Source: Aestuariivirga litoralis
GTDB lineage: Bacteria; Pseudomonadota; Alphaproteobacteria; Rhizobiales; Aestuariivirgaceae
NCBI RefSeq assembly: GCF_015714715.1
Contig: NZ_WAHS01000001.1
Location: 1,302,001 to 1,366,000, forward strand
Direction: 5' to 3'
Length of the DNA: 64,000 bases
Part shown: in pieces, positions 8,266 to 18,198 of the stretch
Position numbering within the stretch: position 1 is the stretch's first letter
Layout of the letters: each line of letters opens with the position of its first letter
The notes under the pieces: model-generated
The model's input: the letters and a program-made list of their open reading frames with translations, nothing else
What the model was told of the DNA's origin: nothing
Databases searched by the model: none
Program-made: the position numbers and the translations under genes

Positions 8266-10557
8266 TTGATCGGGGAAGCACAGCGCCGGGGCGGACGCTT
8301 GCACTGCGAAGGTATTATCCTTCGCATGTGCGTTGTGCTGGCTGCCGGGCTGATTTTGCTGGCCGGTTTTGGCATCCAAACAGCCCATGCCATCGAAAAT
8401 AAGACCTTCATCGCCCCTATCACCTCGAGCCCTCCGGCAGGCACACGCGCTCTGGTTGACGCTGATATTTTCACCTATGACGTCAAGCGCAAGATCGGTA
8501 CGGCGCGCGGCACCGTGCAGGTCAAATACGGCCCCTACACGCTGACGGCCAGTCGTGTGACGATCAACGAGAAAACCGGTGAGTTCAGCGCCGATGGATC
8601 GATCGTCATCACCGAGCCCAATGGCAACGTGCTGGAAGCCGACACGATGGTGATGCGCAACAAATTCCGTGACGGCATCCTCAACCATATCAAGATGCTG
8701 CTCACCAACAATGGCACCATTTTGGCCAACCGTTTGCGCCGCGTCGATGGAACGACCTTCATCTATGAACGCGCCCATTACACCGTCTGCAAGACGTGCC
8801 GCACCAAGAGCGGCAATCCGATTTGGGAAATCGTCAGCGAGCAGACCACCCATGACAGCAAGGGCCACAATCTCTATCACGTTCAGCCGCGCTTCAAACT
8901 TGGTGGCGTGACGGTAGCGGGCTTGCCGCGCCTCAATATGCCGGACCCTTCAGTGACGCGCCGCACCGGCTTCCTGCTGCCTGACCTGGCCTTTTCCAAC
9001 GTGTATGGCGTGGGTGCTGTTGTCCCGTTCTTCTGGGCTCTCTCTCCGTCTTCGGACATCACCTTCCGGCCGATTTTTTCCTCTGAGCAAGGCCCTATCG
9101 CTGATATCGAATATCGGCAAGCGTTGGAGAATGGCAACTTCTCCATCCGTGGCATGGGCGTTCACCAGTTCACGGCCAAGACCGGCGAGGACGACCACGA
9201 ATGGCGTGGTGCCATCACCACCAAGGGCCGCTTCAAATCCGGTGATGACTGGACCTATGGCTGGGACGGCACGCTGAACAGCGACCGCAAATTCCTCGAC
9301 AGCTATGGCTTCGATGGCCGCTCCTATGCCACGAATGACCTGTTTGCCACGCGCATCGACGACCAGAACTACTTCTCCGCCCAGCTGCTGAATTTCGGCT
9401 CGCTGGATACGGCGATTGATCCGCGCACGCTCCCCTACGCCATGCCGTTCATCACCGGCGAAACCATTGTGCGCGATACGCCGATCGGTGGGCAGTTCAA
9501 CTTCAGTTACAACGCCTATTCAATCCATCGTGCCATCGGTTGGACGCCGGTGCCGGTTCCGGGCAACCCGCAATATTCCACCGTGCAAGGCACCGACCAG
9601 ACCCGTGCCACCACACAGATGAACTGGCACAAGCAGTTTTATGGCACGGCGGGCACGGTCGTTACCCCCTTCGCCAATCTGCGCGGCGACATGATCACCG
9701 CCGAAAATGTGCCGGACCCGCTGGCACCCGGCACCACCAATTCCACCACCTTTGCCCGCATTCTGCCAGAAGTTGGCGTGGACGCGCGCATGCCCTTCGT
9801 GGCTGATCTGCCATTCGGTCAGAGCATCATTTCACCAGTGTTCCAGATCGTGTCCTCCGCCAATGAGGGCGATACGAGCAAGTTCGGCAATGAAGATTCA
9901 ATCACCCTGAATTACGATCATACCAGCCTTTTCCTGGCTGACCGCTTTACCGGCCTTGACCGTTACGAAGGCGGCACGCGGGCTGATCTCGGCCTGACCT
10001 ATTCACTCTTCGGGCGCAATGGCGGCTTCATCCGGGCCAGCCTCGGTCAATCGTTCCACATTGCCGGGCAGAATAGCTTTGTGGATGGCTCGGGCCTCGC
10101 CGACAATGAATCCGACATGGTGGGTGCATTCGTATTCCAGCCGTGGAACGAACTCAGCCTGTCCTATGAAGCACGCTGGAAAGATGACTTCAGCGCCATC
10201 AACCGCCAGGAAGCCGTGGCCAGCCTTAGTTTTGACAGGATTTCCGCTAGTTTGAGCTACTTGGATTTCAAGGCGGAACCTGCCTATGGCCTGGTCACAG
10301 AACAACACTGGGTCTCAGGCGATGCAAAGGTTGGCTTGAATGATGGCTGGAGCCTGTTTGGTGGCATGACTTACGATATTCGGACCAATGTTCTGACCCG
10401 CAAAGTGGCGGGCGTGGAGTTCGATTGCCAGTGCATGAACTTCAAACTGTACTATGCCGGCACCGAAGACACGATTTCGCATGCGGTGGATAATCGCGTC
10501 ATCATGTCGATCGAGTTTGCCACCATCGGCAAGACCGGCTTCGTCGCCGGCTTCTAA
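8266..10557 (+). CDS. lptD: LPS-assembly protein LptD
   Basis: 763 residues. After a hydrophobic signal segment ending near AHA (about residues 21-42) comes an OstA/LptA-like N-terminal domain with ALVDADIFTYD and a large outer-membrane beta-barrel with many FSP/YGxD-type strands. The CKTC pair before SGNPIWEI is typical of alphaproteobacterial LptD. LptD with LptE inserts lipopolysaccharide into the outer leaflet. I kept the TTG at 8266 because GAGGTGGGA lies 5-6 bases upstream and it supplies a positively charged n-region; an ATG at 8326 would leave a signal without basic residues. surA follows after 13 bases. Confidence 0.93.
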   Translation: MIGEAQRRGGRLHCEGIILRMCVVLAAGLILLAGFGIQTAHAIENKTFIAPITSSPPAGTRALVDADIFTYDVKRKIGTARGTVQVKYGPYTLTASRVTINEKTGEFSADGSIVITEPNGNVLEADTMVMRNKFRDGILNHIKMLLTNNGTILANRLRRVDGTTFIYERAHYTVCKTCRTKSGNPIWEIVSEQTTHDSKGHNLYHVQPRFKLGGVTVAGLPRLNMPDPSVTRRTGFLLPDLAFSNVYGVGAVVPFFWALSPSSDITFRPIFSSEQGPIADIEYRQALENGNFSIRGMGVHQFTAKTGEDDHEWRGAITTKGRFKSGDDWTYGWDGTLNSDRKFLDSYGFDGRSYATNDLFATRIDDQNYFSAQLLNFGSLDTAIDPRTLPYAMPFITGETIVRDTPIGGQFNFSYNAYSIHRAIGWTPVPVPGNPQYSTVQGTDQTRATTQMNWHKQFYGTAGTVVTPFANLRGDMITAENVPDPLAPGTTNSTTFARILPEVGVDARMPFVADLPFGQSIISPVFQIVSSANEGDTSKFGNEDSITLNYDHTSLFLADRFTGLDRYEGGTRADLGLTYSLFGRNGGFIRASLGQSFHIAGQNSFVDGSGLADNESDMVGAFVFQPWNELSLSYEARWKDDFSAINRQEAVASLSFDRISASLSYLDFKAEPAYGLVTEQHWVSGDAKVGLNDGWSLFGGMTYDIRTNVLTRKVAGVEFDCQCMNFKLYYAGTEDTISHAVDNRVIMSIEFATIGKTGFVAGF

Positions 10558-10570
10558 GGTGAGTTTTGCC

Positions 10571-11554
10571 ATGAGGCATTTTGCCAGAATTCTGTTCTGC
10601 ATCGTATTGTCCGCAAGTGTTCTTCCCGCCATGGCGCAGGAAGCCGTGATTGCGACCGTCAATGACCATCCTGTCACCGGCTTTGACGTGCAGCAACGCA
10701 TCAACCTGATGAAGTTCATGGGTGAAAGCAGACCCGAAAAGCTCACCCGCAAGGCGGCCGCCAACGCCATCATCAATGACTATGTCAAGATCGACGAAGC
10801 CAAGTTGGGCAATATCAACCCCTCAGAAAAAGAAGTGGATGAGCGCCTGAGGCAGATCGCCCAGAACCTCAAGACCGATGATGCCGGCCTCAAGGCGAAG
10901 CTTGCCAGCGCTGGCCTCAGCATGACCGTGCTGCGCATTACCGCTTCCGCGCAAATGGCCATGTCACGCCTGCTCACGGCCAAATACCGCGAGAAGGTCG
11001 CTGTTGATCCCGCCGATGTGGACAAGAAGCTGGCCGCAATCAAATCAGATATCAATGGCAAGGTGCAAAAGATGGAAGCCGATCCGCGCCGCCAGCCGGT
11101 CAAGGTGATTCAGTTGCAGGAAGTCAATTTTCCGGTTGAGGGCAATGATCCGCAGCTCATTCAATCGCGCGCCATCGAGGCGAATGTAGTGGCCCAGAAG
11201 CTGACATCCTGCGGCGGCATCAAGGCTGCGGCCTCAGGCATTTTCAACGTGCAGGTGGGTCGTAAGATAGAAGCCGATGCCAGGAAGCTGCCGCCTCCCA
11301 TGCAAGCCCAAATTGCCAAGATGAAGGTGGGCCGCGCACTCGGTCCCATCCGCTACGCCAAAGGCATCCAGCTTCTCGCCTATTGCGGCAGCCGCGTGCT
11401 GACGCCACCACCGATCAATGTGACGCTGCCAACCCGCGACCAGGTGGAAACCATGGCGATGAACGAAAAATATCAAGCTGCCGAAGACAAGTATGTGGCT
11501 TTGATGCGCAAGAATGCCGTGATTGAGTATAAAGATCCGAGCTATGCGCAATGA
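10571..11554 (+). CDS. surA: SurA-like periplasmic chaperone / peptidyl-prolyl isomerase
   Basis: 327 residues from the ATG at 10571. It has a Sec signal (MRHFARILF...AMA|QEA, cleavage near residue 22) followed by the SurA N-terminal domain: VIATVNDHPVTGFDVQQRI, KLTRKAAANAIINDYVK. The C-terminal part is only weakly parvulin-like, so isomerase activity is uncertain, but the chaperone core is clear. SurA escorts beta-barrel proteins, LptD among them, across the periplasm. The position between lptD and pdxA is the classic lptD-surA-pdxA-rsmA order, with a 4-base ATGA overlap into pdxA. Confidence 0.88.
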   Translation: MRHFARILFCIVLSASVLPAMAQEAVIATVNDHPVTGFDVQQRINLMKFMGESRPEKLTRKAAANAIINDYVKIDEAKLGNINPSEKEVDERLRQIAQNLKTDDAGLKAKLASAGLSMTVLRITASAQMAMSRLLTAKYREKVAVDPADVDKKLAAIKSDINGKVQKMEADPRRQPVKVIQLQEVNFPVEGNDPQLIQSRAIEANVVAQKLTSCGGIKAAASGIFNVQVGRKIEADARKLPPPMQAQIAKMKVGRALGPIRYAKGIQLLAYCGSRVLTPPPINVTLPTRDQVETMAMNEKYQAAEDKYVALMRKNAVIEYKDPSYAQ

Positions 11555-12555
11555 TGGATGCGCCCATCGTCCTGACCTGCGGTGAGCCGGCCAGCATTGC
11601 GCCGGAAATTACTGCCAAGGCCTGGGCTGCGCTGCATCAAGACCAGGCCCATTGCTTCTTCCTCCTCGGTGATGCTGATGATTTCGAAGCCCGGATCGTA
11701 CCTTTAAAGCTTGACGTGCCGGTGGCGCGGATCACCGATCCGTCACAGGCGCATGGCGTGTTTTCCACCAGCCTCCCTGTACTTGACCTGCCATTGCCCA
11801 AGCCCTCGCGGGCGGCATGGATCGACACGCGCAACTCGGAATATGTGATCGACATTATCAAGCGTGCCGCCCATGCCTGCATGATCGGCACGGCCTCTGC
11901 CATGGTCAGCAATCCCATCCACAAGGATGCGCTCTATGCGGCAGGGTTCAAATTCCAGGGCCATACAGACTTCCTCGCCAGCATCGTGCAGGAAGAAGGC
12001 TATCAGGTTCAGGAAGTAATGATGCTGGTGGCTGGCACTTTGCGTAGCGTGCCGATCACCGTTCATATTCCACTCAAAGACGTGCCCGAGGCACTCACCA
12101 CCGCGTCGATCATCGCGCAGGGCGAAGTGGTAGCGCAAAGCCTGCAGCGCTTTTTCGGGATTGCCGCGCCGCGCATTGCAGTGACGGGGCTGAACCCGCA
12201 TGCCGGCGAAAATGGCGCGATGGGCCTCGAAGACCGCAACATCATCGAGCCCGCCATCGAGCGGTTGCGCGGGCGCGGCATTAATGCCTTTGGCCCCCTG
12301 CCGGGCGACACGTCTTTCCATGCCGAGGCGCGCGCCACTTATGATGCCATTCTTTGCATGTATCACGACCAGGCGCTGATCCCCGTCAAGATGCTGGATT
12401 TTCATGGCGGCGTGAATGTCACGCTGGGGCTTCCGTTTATCCGCACCTCGCCGGATCATGGCACGGCACTGGGGCTGGCAGGCCGCGGCACGGCGCGCGC
12501 CGACAGCCTGATCGCAGCCCTCAAGCTTGCAGCTGAGATGGCCGCCAAGCGATGA
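11551..12555 (+). CDS. pdxA: 4-hydroxythreonine-4-phosphate dehydrogenase
   Basis: 334 residues. Markers are the opening [16 protein letters not shown], the metal-binding histidine in [20 protein letters not shown] and [11 protein letters not shown] with [22 protein letters not shown]. PdxA oxidises 4-phosphohydroxy-threonine with NAD on the way to pyridoxal phosphate. Two possible starts, ATG at 11551 and ATG at 11554, differ by one residue; the first overlaps the surA stop. The end overlaps rsmA by four bases. Confidence 0.96.
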   Translation: MMDAPIVLTCGEPASIAPEITAKAWAALHQDQAHCFFLLGDADDFEARIVPLKLDVPVARITDPSQAHGVFSTSLPVLDLPLPKPSRAAWIDTRNSEYVIDIIKRAAHACMIGTASAMVSNPIHKDALYAAGFKFQGHTDFLASIVQEEGYQVQEVMMLVAGTLRSVPITVHIPLKDVPEALTTASIIAQGEVVAQSLQRFFGIAAPRIAVTGLNPHAGENGAMGLEDRNIIEPAIERLRGRGINAFGPLPGDTSFHAEARATYDAILCMYHDQALIPVKMLDFHGGVNVTLGLPFIRTSPDHGTALGLAGRGTARADSLIAALKLAAEMAAKR

Positions 12556-13382
12556 GTGATGATGGATTGCCTCCACTGCGCGAGGTGATCGCAGCCCATG
12601 GCCTCAATGCCAACAAGGCGTTGGGACAGAACTTTCTGTTTGACCTCAACCTCACCCGTCGCATCGCCCGCAGTGCCGCACCACTTGACGGTTTCACCAT
12701 AATCGAAGTGGGGCCTGGGCCTGGCGGTCTGACGCGCGCCTTGCTGGCCGAGGGTGCCACCCATGTGGTCGCCATCGAGCGGGACCGGCGCGCCCTGCCC
12801 GCACTGGCCGAGATTGAAGCGGCCTATCCGGGCCGGCTTGAAGTGATCGAAGGCGACGCGCTGGCGGTTGATCTTACGCGACACATCAAGGGGCCGGTGA
12901 AGATCGTGGCCAACCTGCCCTACAATGTGGCCACGCCTTTGCTGATCGGGTGGCTGACACAGGAGCCATGGCCACCGTGGTTTGCCTCGCTCACGCTGAT
13001 GTTCCAGAAGGAAGTGGCGGAGCGCATCGTGGCCAAGGCTGGCGAAGACGCTTACGGGCGGCTTTCGGTCATCAGCCAGTATCGCTGCGAGGCAAAGAAA
13101 CTGTTTGATGTGAACCGGTCTGCCTTCACGCCACCACCAAAGGTGACGTCGTCCATCGTGCAGCTTGTGCCACGCGCCAAGTGCGAACCGGAATGTGCGC
13201 TCAACGCGCTGGAGCGCGTCACCGCCGCGGGTTTCGGCCAGCGCCGCAAGATGCTGCGGCAAAGTTTGAAAGCAGTGTTTCCGAATCCGGAAGACGTGCT
13301 GGTGAGTTTGGGGCTCGATCCCACCGCGCGGGCGGAAACGCTGACGGTGTCAGATTTCGCCCGTCTGGCGCAAAAACTATAA
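12552..13382 (+). CDS. rsmA: 16S rRNA (adenine(1518)-N(6)/adenine(1519)-N(6))-dimethyltransferase
   Basis: 276 residues. [12 protein letters not shown] motif I EVGPGPGG (52-59) and the catalytic NLPYNV (121-126) identify RsmA/KsgA. It dimethylates A1518 and A1519 near the 3' end of 16S rRNA, a late checkpoint in small-subunit assembly. It begins four bases inside pdxA (ATGA). Its stop overlaps the stop of the convergent gmk gene by six bases, leaving no room for a terminator between them. Confidence 0.96.
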   Translation: MSDDGLPPLREVIAAHGLNANKALGQNFLFDLNLTRRIARSAAPLDGFTIIEVGPGPGGLTRALLAEGATHVVAIERDRRALPALAEIEAAYPGRLEVIEGDALAVDLTRHIKGPVKIVANLPYNVATPLLIGWLTQEPWPPWFASLTLMFQKEVAERIVAKAGEDAYGRLSVISQYRCEAKKLFDVNRSAFTPPPKVTSSIVQLVPRAKCEPECALNALERVTAAGFGQRRKMLRQSLKAVFPNPEDVLVSLGLDPTARAETLTVSDFARLAQKL

Positions 13383-14030
13383 CCGGGTCGTCAGTGTGCG
13401 GACAAAATCCGGGATGCCGATCTGCCGCCGCTTTCGCAGGCGCTCAGCCTTGAGAATGGACACCAGATCATTGTAGGCACCGTCCTGATCGTCGTTGATG
13501 ACGATGTAGTCATATTCCGGCCAATGGCTGATTTCTCGTGGCGCCTCTGCCATGCGTTTGGCGATAATTGCAGCGGCATCCTGCTGGCGGCCGATCAAGC
13601 GGTCGTGAAGCGTATCTGCATCAGGCGGCAGAATGAAAACGCGGACCAAATCATCCTGCAGAGCCAATGACAGCTGTTGCGTGCCCTGCCAGTCGATATC
13701 GAAGAGCACGTCTTGGCCCTCATTCAACGCCTTTTCCACCAGCGCTTTTGGCGTTCCATAAAAGTTGCCAAAGACATTGGCCCATTCGAGCAATTCTTTC
13801 TTTGCAACCATCTCATCGAAACGCTCCTTGCTGATGAAGTGGTAATGCTGCCCATCAACTTCACCCTTACGCGCCGCGCGCGTGGTGACCGAAACTGAGC
13901 TGGTGATGTGCTTATCGGATTCAAGCAAGCGGCGCGACAGCGTTGTCTTGCCCGCACCCGAGGGCGAAGAAATGATGAAAAGCAGGCCGCGTCTGGCGAT
14001 CTCAATTCTTTTGGCTGGGGTCTTACTCAA
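13377..14030 (-). CDS. gmk: Guanylate kinase
   Basis: The P-loop SPSGAGKTT (residues 22-30 from the TTG start) is followed by [10 protein letters not shown] and [10 protein letters not shown], then LFDIDWQG, all standard for Gmk. It makes GDP from GMP and ATP. I placed the start at the TTG at 14030, which overlaps the yicC stop and gives 217 residues, close to other Gmk proteins; longer in-frame extensions run into yicC and look like a shadow. It ends the minus-strand run fabD...yicC-gmk. Confidence 0.93.
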   Translation of the reverse strand: MSKTPAKRIEIARRGLLFIISSPSGAGKTTLSRRLLESDKHITSSVSVTTRAARKGEVDGQHYHFISKERFDEMVAKKELLEWANVFGNFYGTPKALVEKALNEGQDVLFDIDWQGTQQLSLALQDDLVRVFILPPDADTLHDRLIGRQQDAAAIIAKRMAEAPREISHWPEYDYIVINDDQDGAYNDLVSILKAERLRKRRQIGIPDFVRTLTTRL

Positions 14031-14907
14031 TGTTCTGTACCTGCTCGCGCATCTGATCGATGACGGTTTTGAGGTCAAGGCCGATGGCGGTCAAGCTGGA
14101 ATCATTGGCTTTCGAACACAGCGTATTGGCTTCACGGTTGAATTCCTGCGCCAGGAAATCGAATTTGCGGCCGACAGGTTCGGTGGATTTCAGCAAGGTG
14201 CGGGCGGCCGCGATGTGAACCTGAAGCCGGTCCAGTTCTTCCTTGATGTCGGCCTTGGTGGCCAGCATTACAGCCTCTTGAGTCAGGCGCTGCTCGTCAA
14301 ATTTGGCTACGTCCATCAAAGCCGCGACCTGATCTTTTAATCGGGCGCGAATGGCTTCGGGCGTGCGGGCGGGGTTATTTGTGGCGGCCTTGTGCAGTGC
14401 TTCGATCCCGTCCAGCTGGCCCGCCATCACCGCGCTAAGGCTTTGGCCCTCGGCCCTGCGGGCGGCATCGAGTGCGGCCACGGCCTTGCCGAAAGAGGCG
14501 AGCAAGGCCTTGTCCAAAGCCTGCTGGCTGGCTTCATCGACGGTGGCACCCTTGGTTTCGATCACGCCCTTCAGGGCGAGCAGCAATTCGGCGCGCGGTG
14601 CGGGGCTGCCATGCTGGGTTTCGATCTCGCGGGCGATGGCTACGTATTGCGCCAGAATTTCGCGGTTGATGCTGATACCGCCCGCATCATCCTTGCGCTG
14701 CACGTCGAGGGTGACTTGCAGATTGCCGCGCTTGAAAGTTTGATTGAGCGCGGCGCGGGCCGGCGCATCGATCTGGTCAAAACCAATGGGCAGACGCAGC
14801 CTGGCATCCAGCGTCTTTCCGTTCACGCTTTTGATTTCCCAAGTCCAGGACGCCTCCCCGAGGCTGCCGGCATCGCGGGCAAAGCCAGTCATGGAGCTGA
14901 TCGCCAT
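14023..14907 (-). CDS. yicC: YicC/YloC family endoribonuclease
   Basis: 294 residues beginning MAISSMTGFARD, the invariant opening of YicC proteins, and with SVNGKTLDARLRLP, LKRGNLQV-like (FKRGNLQVTL) and the C-terminal KFDFLAQEFNREANTLCSKA...LKTVIDQMREQVQN. E. coli YicC is an endoribonuclease that helps degrade some small RNAs. The ATG overlaps the mltG stop (ATGA). The last bases overlap the TTG start of gmk, the usual yicC-gmk coupling. Confidence 0.94.
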   Translation of the reverse strand: MAISSMTGFARDAGSLGEASWTWEIKSVNGKTLDARLRLPIGFDQIDAPARAALNQTFKRGNLQVTLDVQRKDDAGGISINREILAQYVAIAREIETQHGSPAPRAELLLALKGVIETKGATVDEASQQALDKALLASFGKAVAALDAARRAEGQSLSAVMAGQLDGIEALHKAATNNPARTPEAIRARLKDQVAALMDVAKFDEQRLTQEAVMLATKADIKEELDRLQVHIAAARTLLKSTEPVGRKFDFLAQEFNREANTLCSKANDSSLTAIGLDLKTVIDQMREQVQNIE

Positions 14908-16367
14908 CAGGGTTGGGGCTTCTTGGGAACAGGGACAGGGATCTTCTTCTTGGGCTTCACTGGCTTGGCTGGCGGCACAGGTTGAGCCGGCACAGTCTTG
15001 GCCGTCGCAGGAGCAGAAGCCTTCGCAGTTTCTGGTGCCGTGACAGCGGGCTTGGCAGTGGGAGCCGGCTTGGCCGCCGGTGTCGGCGTTGCGGGTGCAG
15101 GCTTTACAGGTGGTGTTACCGGCTCCGGTTTGGCCGTCACAGGTGGCGTGGCCGGAACTTCTGGTGTTGCTGGCTCTGCCACCGGGGCGACATCGGGGGC
15201 CGGCATGGAATTGGCATTGGCATCCGGCGCAGGTGCTGGGACGGGTGCTGGCTTCTCGCCCGGCGCCATGGGCTTCGGAATAGAGGTAGCCTTCGGGCTC
15301 GCGGTTGGGCTGGCGTCTGGCGCAGGTGCATTGATCAAGGCCCGCCATTTTTTCACATTGGCATTGTGCTCATCCAGCGTGTTGGCGAAGGCATGGCCAC
15401 CAAGGCCATTGGCCACGAAATAGAGATATTTTACATTCGCTGGATTGAGCACCGCTTCAATCGAGGCCTTGCCCGGATTGCCGATTGGGCCAGACGGCAG
15501 GCCGTCGTTCGTATAGGTGTTGTAGGGCGTGGGTGCATCAAGCTCGCTGCGCGTCAGCGGGTGGTCCAGCTTGCCCTTGCCGCCAGCGATGCCATAGATC
15601 ACCGTCGGGTCCGACTGCAGACGCATATTGGCCTTCAGGCGGTTGAGGAAGACAGCAGCCACCATCGGGCGTTCTTCGGGCACGCTGGTTTCGCGTTCCA
15701 CCACGGAAGCGAGAGTGACCAGATCCTTTTTGGACTTGATCGGGCTGCCTGCCGGGAGGCGGCTCCAGGCCTGATCAAGGTATTTCGTTTGCGCAGCGGC
15801 CATGTCTGCCAGCAGCTTTTCGCGCGGATAGCCGCGCGACATCACATAGGTTTCAGGCAGCAGGCTGCCCTCCTCCGGTTCGGCGAGAACGTTGCCTTGC
15901 AGCTGGTCCTGATCGTTGAGGCGGTTCACCACCATCTGCGACGTCCAGCCTTCCGGGATGGTGACTTTATAAGTCAGCACCTGGCCGCGGATGATCATGG
16001 CCAACACGTCATCCATTGTTGCGCCTGCCGGGAATTCATACTCGCCTGAGCGCAGCTTGGCGTGACGCAGTTCCTGCAGATATGCGGCGGCTGAAAAGAT
16101 CGTGGGGTTGGAAATCACACCTTGGTCTGCGAGAGCAACCGCGATGGCACTATGATCAGCGCCCACGGGCAATTGCACGGTCTTTGGCTTGTCGAGTGGG
16201 CCAGGTGCGGTGAAATTCAGCCAGGACCAGGTGAAGGCTCCGCCGATGAGGGCACCAAAAACGATAATCCACAATAGCCAGCTTCCAAAAACCCGCAGCA
16301 AGGCCGAGCCATGCTTCTTGTGTTTCTGCGGCTTGGAGACACGAATGATGGGGTGGTTGTCACTCAA
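14907..16367 (-). CDS. mltG: Endolytic murein transglycosylase MltG with long Pro/Ala/Lys-rich tail
   Basis: 486 residues. A cytoplasmic basic N-terminus precedes one membrane segment (about residues 25-48). The periplasmic YceG domain shows SGEYEFPAG, TIPEGWTS, SLLPETY, catalytic glutamate in ASVVERETS, LQSDPTVIYG, and TPYNTYTNDGLPSGPIGNPG. MltG cuts nascent peptidoglycan strands and so sets glycan length. From about residue 345 onward the protein is a low-complexity tail of Pro, Ala, Thr and Lys ending KKKIPVPVPKKPQP, absent from E. coli MltG (340 aa). The gene sits between fabF and yicC as in other Rhizobiales. Confidence 0.93.
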   Translation of the reverse strand: MSDNHPIIRVSKPQKHKKHGSALLRVFGSWLLWIIVFGALIGGAFTWSWLNFTAPGPLDKPKTVQLPVGADHSAIAVALADQGVISNPTIFSAAAYLQELRHAKLRSGEYEFPAGATMDDVLAMIIRGQVLTYKVTIPEGWTSQMVVNRLNDQDQLQGNVLAEPEEGSLLPETYVMSRGYPREKLLADMAAAQTKYLDQAWSRLPAGSPIKSKKDLVTLASVVERETSVPEERPMVAAVFLNRLKANMRLQSDPTVIYGIAGGKGKLDHPLTRSELDAPTPYNTYTNDGLPSGPIGNPGKASIEAVLNPANVKYLYFVANGLGGHAFANTLDEHNANVKKWRALINAPAPDASPTASPKATSIPKPMAPGEKPAPVPAPAPDANANSMPAPDVAPVAEPATPEVPATPPVTAKPEPVTPPVKPAPATPTPAAKPAPTAKPAVTAPETAKASAPATAKTVPAQPVPPAKPVKPKKKIPVPVPKKPQP

Positions 16368-16394
16368 TGGGCGTGGCCTCGCTCACATAAGTGA

Positions 16395-17666
16395 TCAGGC
16401 GGCGTAGCGCCGCATGATCAGGCTTGCATTGGTACCACCAAAACCAAATGAATTGGACAATACTGTGTTGATCTCTTTTTTCTTGGCCTGTTTCGGCACC
16501 AGGTCAATCGAGGTCTGCACTGAAGGGTTGTCGAGGTTCAATGTGGGCGGGCAGATATTGTCGCGCAAAGCCAGCACCGAGAAGATCGCTTCGACGGCAC
16601 CCGCTGCACCCAGCAAATGGCCAACGGCGGATTTGGTGGAAGACATTGAAAGATTAGGCGCAGAATTGCCAAGCAGGCGTTCAACGGCCTTGAGTTCAAT
16701 CTCGTCACCCAGCGGCGTCGACGTGCCATGGGCATTCACATAGTCAATGTCTCTGGCATCGATCTGCGCTCGGCGCAGGGCGGCCTGCATGCAGCGGTAA
16801 GCGCCATCGCCATCTTCTGACGGCGCAGTGACGTGATAAGCGTCGCCGGACATGCCGTAGCCGATGACTTCGGCATAAATCTTCGCGCCACGCGCCTTGG
16901 CATGTTCAAGGCTTTCGAGCACGACAATGCCAGCGCCCTCGCCCATCACGAAACCATCACGGTCCTTGTCATAGGGGCGCGAGGCTTTCTTGGGGTCGTC
17001 ATTGAAATTATGCGACAGCGCCTTGCAGGCGATGAAGCCGGCAATGCCGAGGCGGTTGATGCAGGCTTCTGCACCACCTGCCACCATCACGTCAGCATCA
17101 TCCATCATGATGATGCGGGCGGCATCGCCAATGGCGTGTGAGCCGGTCGAGCAGGCGGTGACCACCGCGCTATTCGGGCCCTTGAGGCCCAGATTGATTG
17201 AGATGAGGCCTGAGGCCAGGTTGATCAGCGAGCCCGGAATGAAGAAGGGGCTGATGCGGCGGGGGCCTTTTTCCTGCAGCAGGAGCGAGGTTTCGTAAAT
17301 CGAGGTAAGACCGCCAATGCCAGAACCGACCATGACACCGGAGCGGTAAGCCTGGTCATCATTTTTGATCTCAAGACCAGCATCAGTCATCGCCTGTTTG
17401 GCGGCGACCAAGGCGAATTGAATGAAATCGTCGAAGCGGCGCTGGTCCTTGCCGTCGACCCATTGATCCATGTTGAGCGTGCCGTTGGTGCCGTCGCCGC
17501 GTTTCACTTCGAAAGCGATACGGGTCGAAAGGTCCGAAGCATCGAACTGGGTGATGGGGCCTGCGCCAGACTCACCGGCCAGAATGTTCTTCCAGGTGGT
17601 TTCAAAGTCAGCGCCCAGGGGCGAGACCATGCCAAGACCAGTGATCACAACACGTTTCATGCTCAA
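16395..17666 (-). CDS. fabF: Beta-ketoacyl-[acyl-carrier-protein] synthase II
   Basis: 423 residues. Catalytic C172 is in VTACSTGSHAIG, with H313 in NAHGTSTPLGD, K345 and H350 in KSAVGHLLGAAG. FabF condenses malonyl-ACP with a growing acyl-ACP in the elongation cycle. It follows acpP after 127 bases that hold a hairpin with a U-run, so part of the acpP transcript probably stops before fabF. mltG begins 27 bases beyond. Confidence 0.97.
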   Translation of the reverse strand: MSMKRVVITGLGMVSPLGADFETTWKNILAGESGAGPITQFDASDLSTRIAFEVKRGDGTNGTLNMDQWVDGKDQRRFDDFIQFALVAAKQAMTDAGLEIKNDDQAYRSGVMVGSGIGGLTSIYETSLLLQEKGPRRISPFFIPGSLINLASGLISINLGLKGPNSAVVTACSTGSHAIGDAARIIMMDDADVMVAGGAEACINRLGIAGFIACKALSHNFNDDPKKASRPYDKDRDGFVMGEGAGIVVLESLEHAKARGAKIYAEVIGYGMSGDAYHVTAPSEDGDGAYRCMQAALRRAQIDARDIDYVNAHGTSTPLGDEIELKAVERLLGNSAPNLSMSSTKSAVGHLLGAAGAVEAIFSVLALRDNICPPTLNLDNPSVQTSIDLVPKQAKKKEINTVLSNSFGFGGTNASLIMRRYAA

Positions 17667-17730
17667 TGCCTTTTTTTATTTCGTCCCTGAATCGCCAGCT
17701 TTCGTGGCGCGGGGTTGCTTCTACCACACA

Positions 17731-17767
17731 GGAAAACGCGGGGTAACAGGTTTCCCCGTTCCCCGCG
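17731..17767 (-). terminator. Terminator or attenuator between acpP and fabF
   Basis: Read on the minus strand, CGCGGGG, a 17-base loop and CCCCGCG (17767 to 17737) are followed at once by TTTTCC. This is a seven-pair GC-rich stem with a short U-run, as in intrinsic terminators. An alternative shorter stem CGGGG/CCCCG overlaps it. Partial termination here would explain how acpP, which is needed in great excess, can be expressed above fabF. Confidence 0.6.
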
Positions 17768-17793
17768 CCAAACTTGTTAATCGCTAAAGGCGA

Positions 17794-18033
17794 TCAGGCC
17801 TTGGCGGCCTTGTCGATGAACTTCACAGCATCGCCCACCGTTTGGATGGTTTCGGCTGCGTCATCGGGAATCTCGATGCCGAATTCTTCTTCGAAGGCCA
17901 TGACCAGCTCGACCGTGTCCAAGCTGTCAGCACCCAGATCGTCGATGAAGCTTGCTTCCGGCTTCACCTTGTCGGCTTCAACGCCGAGGTGCTTTACTAC
18001 AATGTTCTTCACGCGGTCAGCGGTATCGCTCAT
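17794..18033 (-). CDS. acpP: Acyl carrier protein
   Basis: 79 residues, acidic. [18 protein letters not shown] contains the phosphopantetheine attachment serine S37. ACP carries acyl intermediates as thioesters for fatty-acid, lipid A and phospholipid synthesis. It lies between fabG and fabF as in most proteobacteria, with 165 bases upstream, room for its own promoter, and a terminator-like hairpin downstream. Confidence 0.97.
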   Translation of the reverse strand: MSDTADRVKNIVVKHLGVEADKVKPEASFIDDLGADSLDTVELVMAFEEEFGIEIPDDAAETIQTVGDAVKFIDKAAKA

Positions 18034-18198
18034 TTTTTAATCCTTGGTTGACGTCTCAAGCCTGCCGGGCACAACTTCCCCTGCCCTTCGTTGGCTGCCT
18101 ATGAGGCGTTAGTAGCACAAATTTATGACAGGTCAAAACCACGAATTTTTGGGGTCTAACAACCTGCGGTATAAGGGTTTTCGGCAAATGCCGAAGAC

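Noticed and set aside
14912-16049. 378-codon plus-strand open frame opposite mltG
   Set aside because: Composition is Arg/Gly/Trp-rich, the mirror of the Pro/Ala-rich tail of MltG; no domain. The minus-strand mltG has all catalytic motifs.
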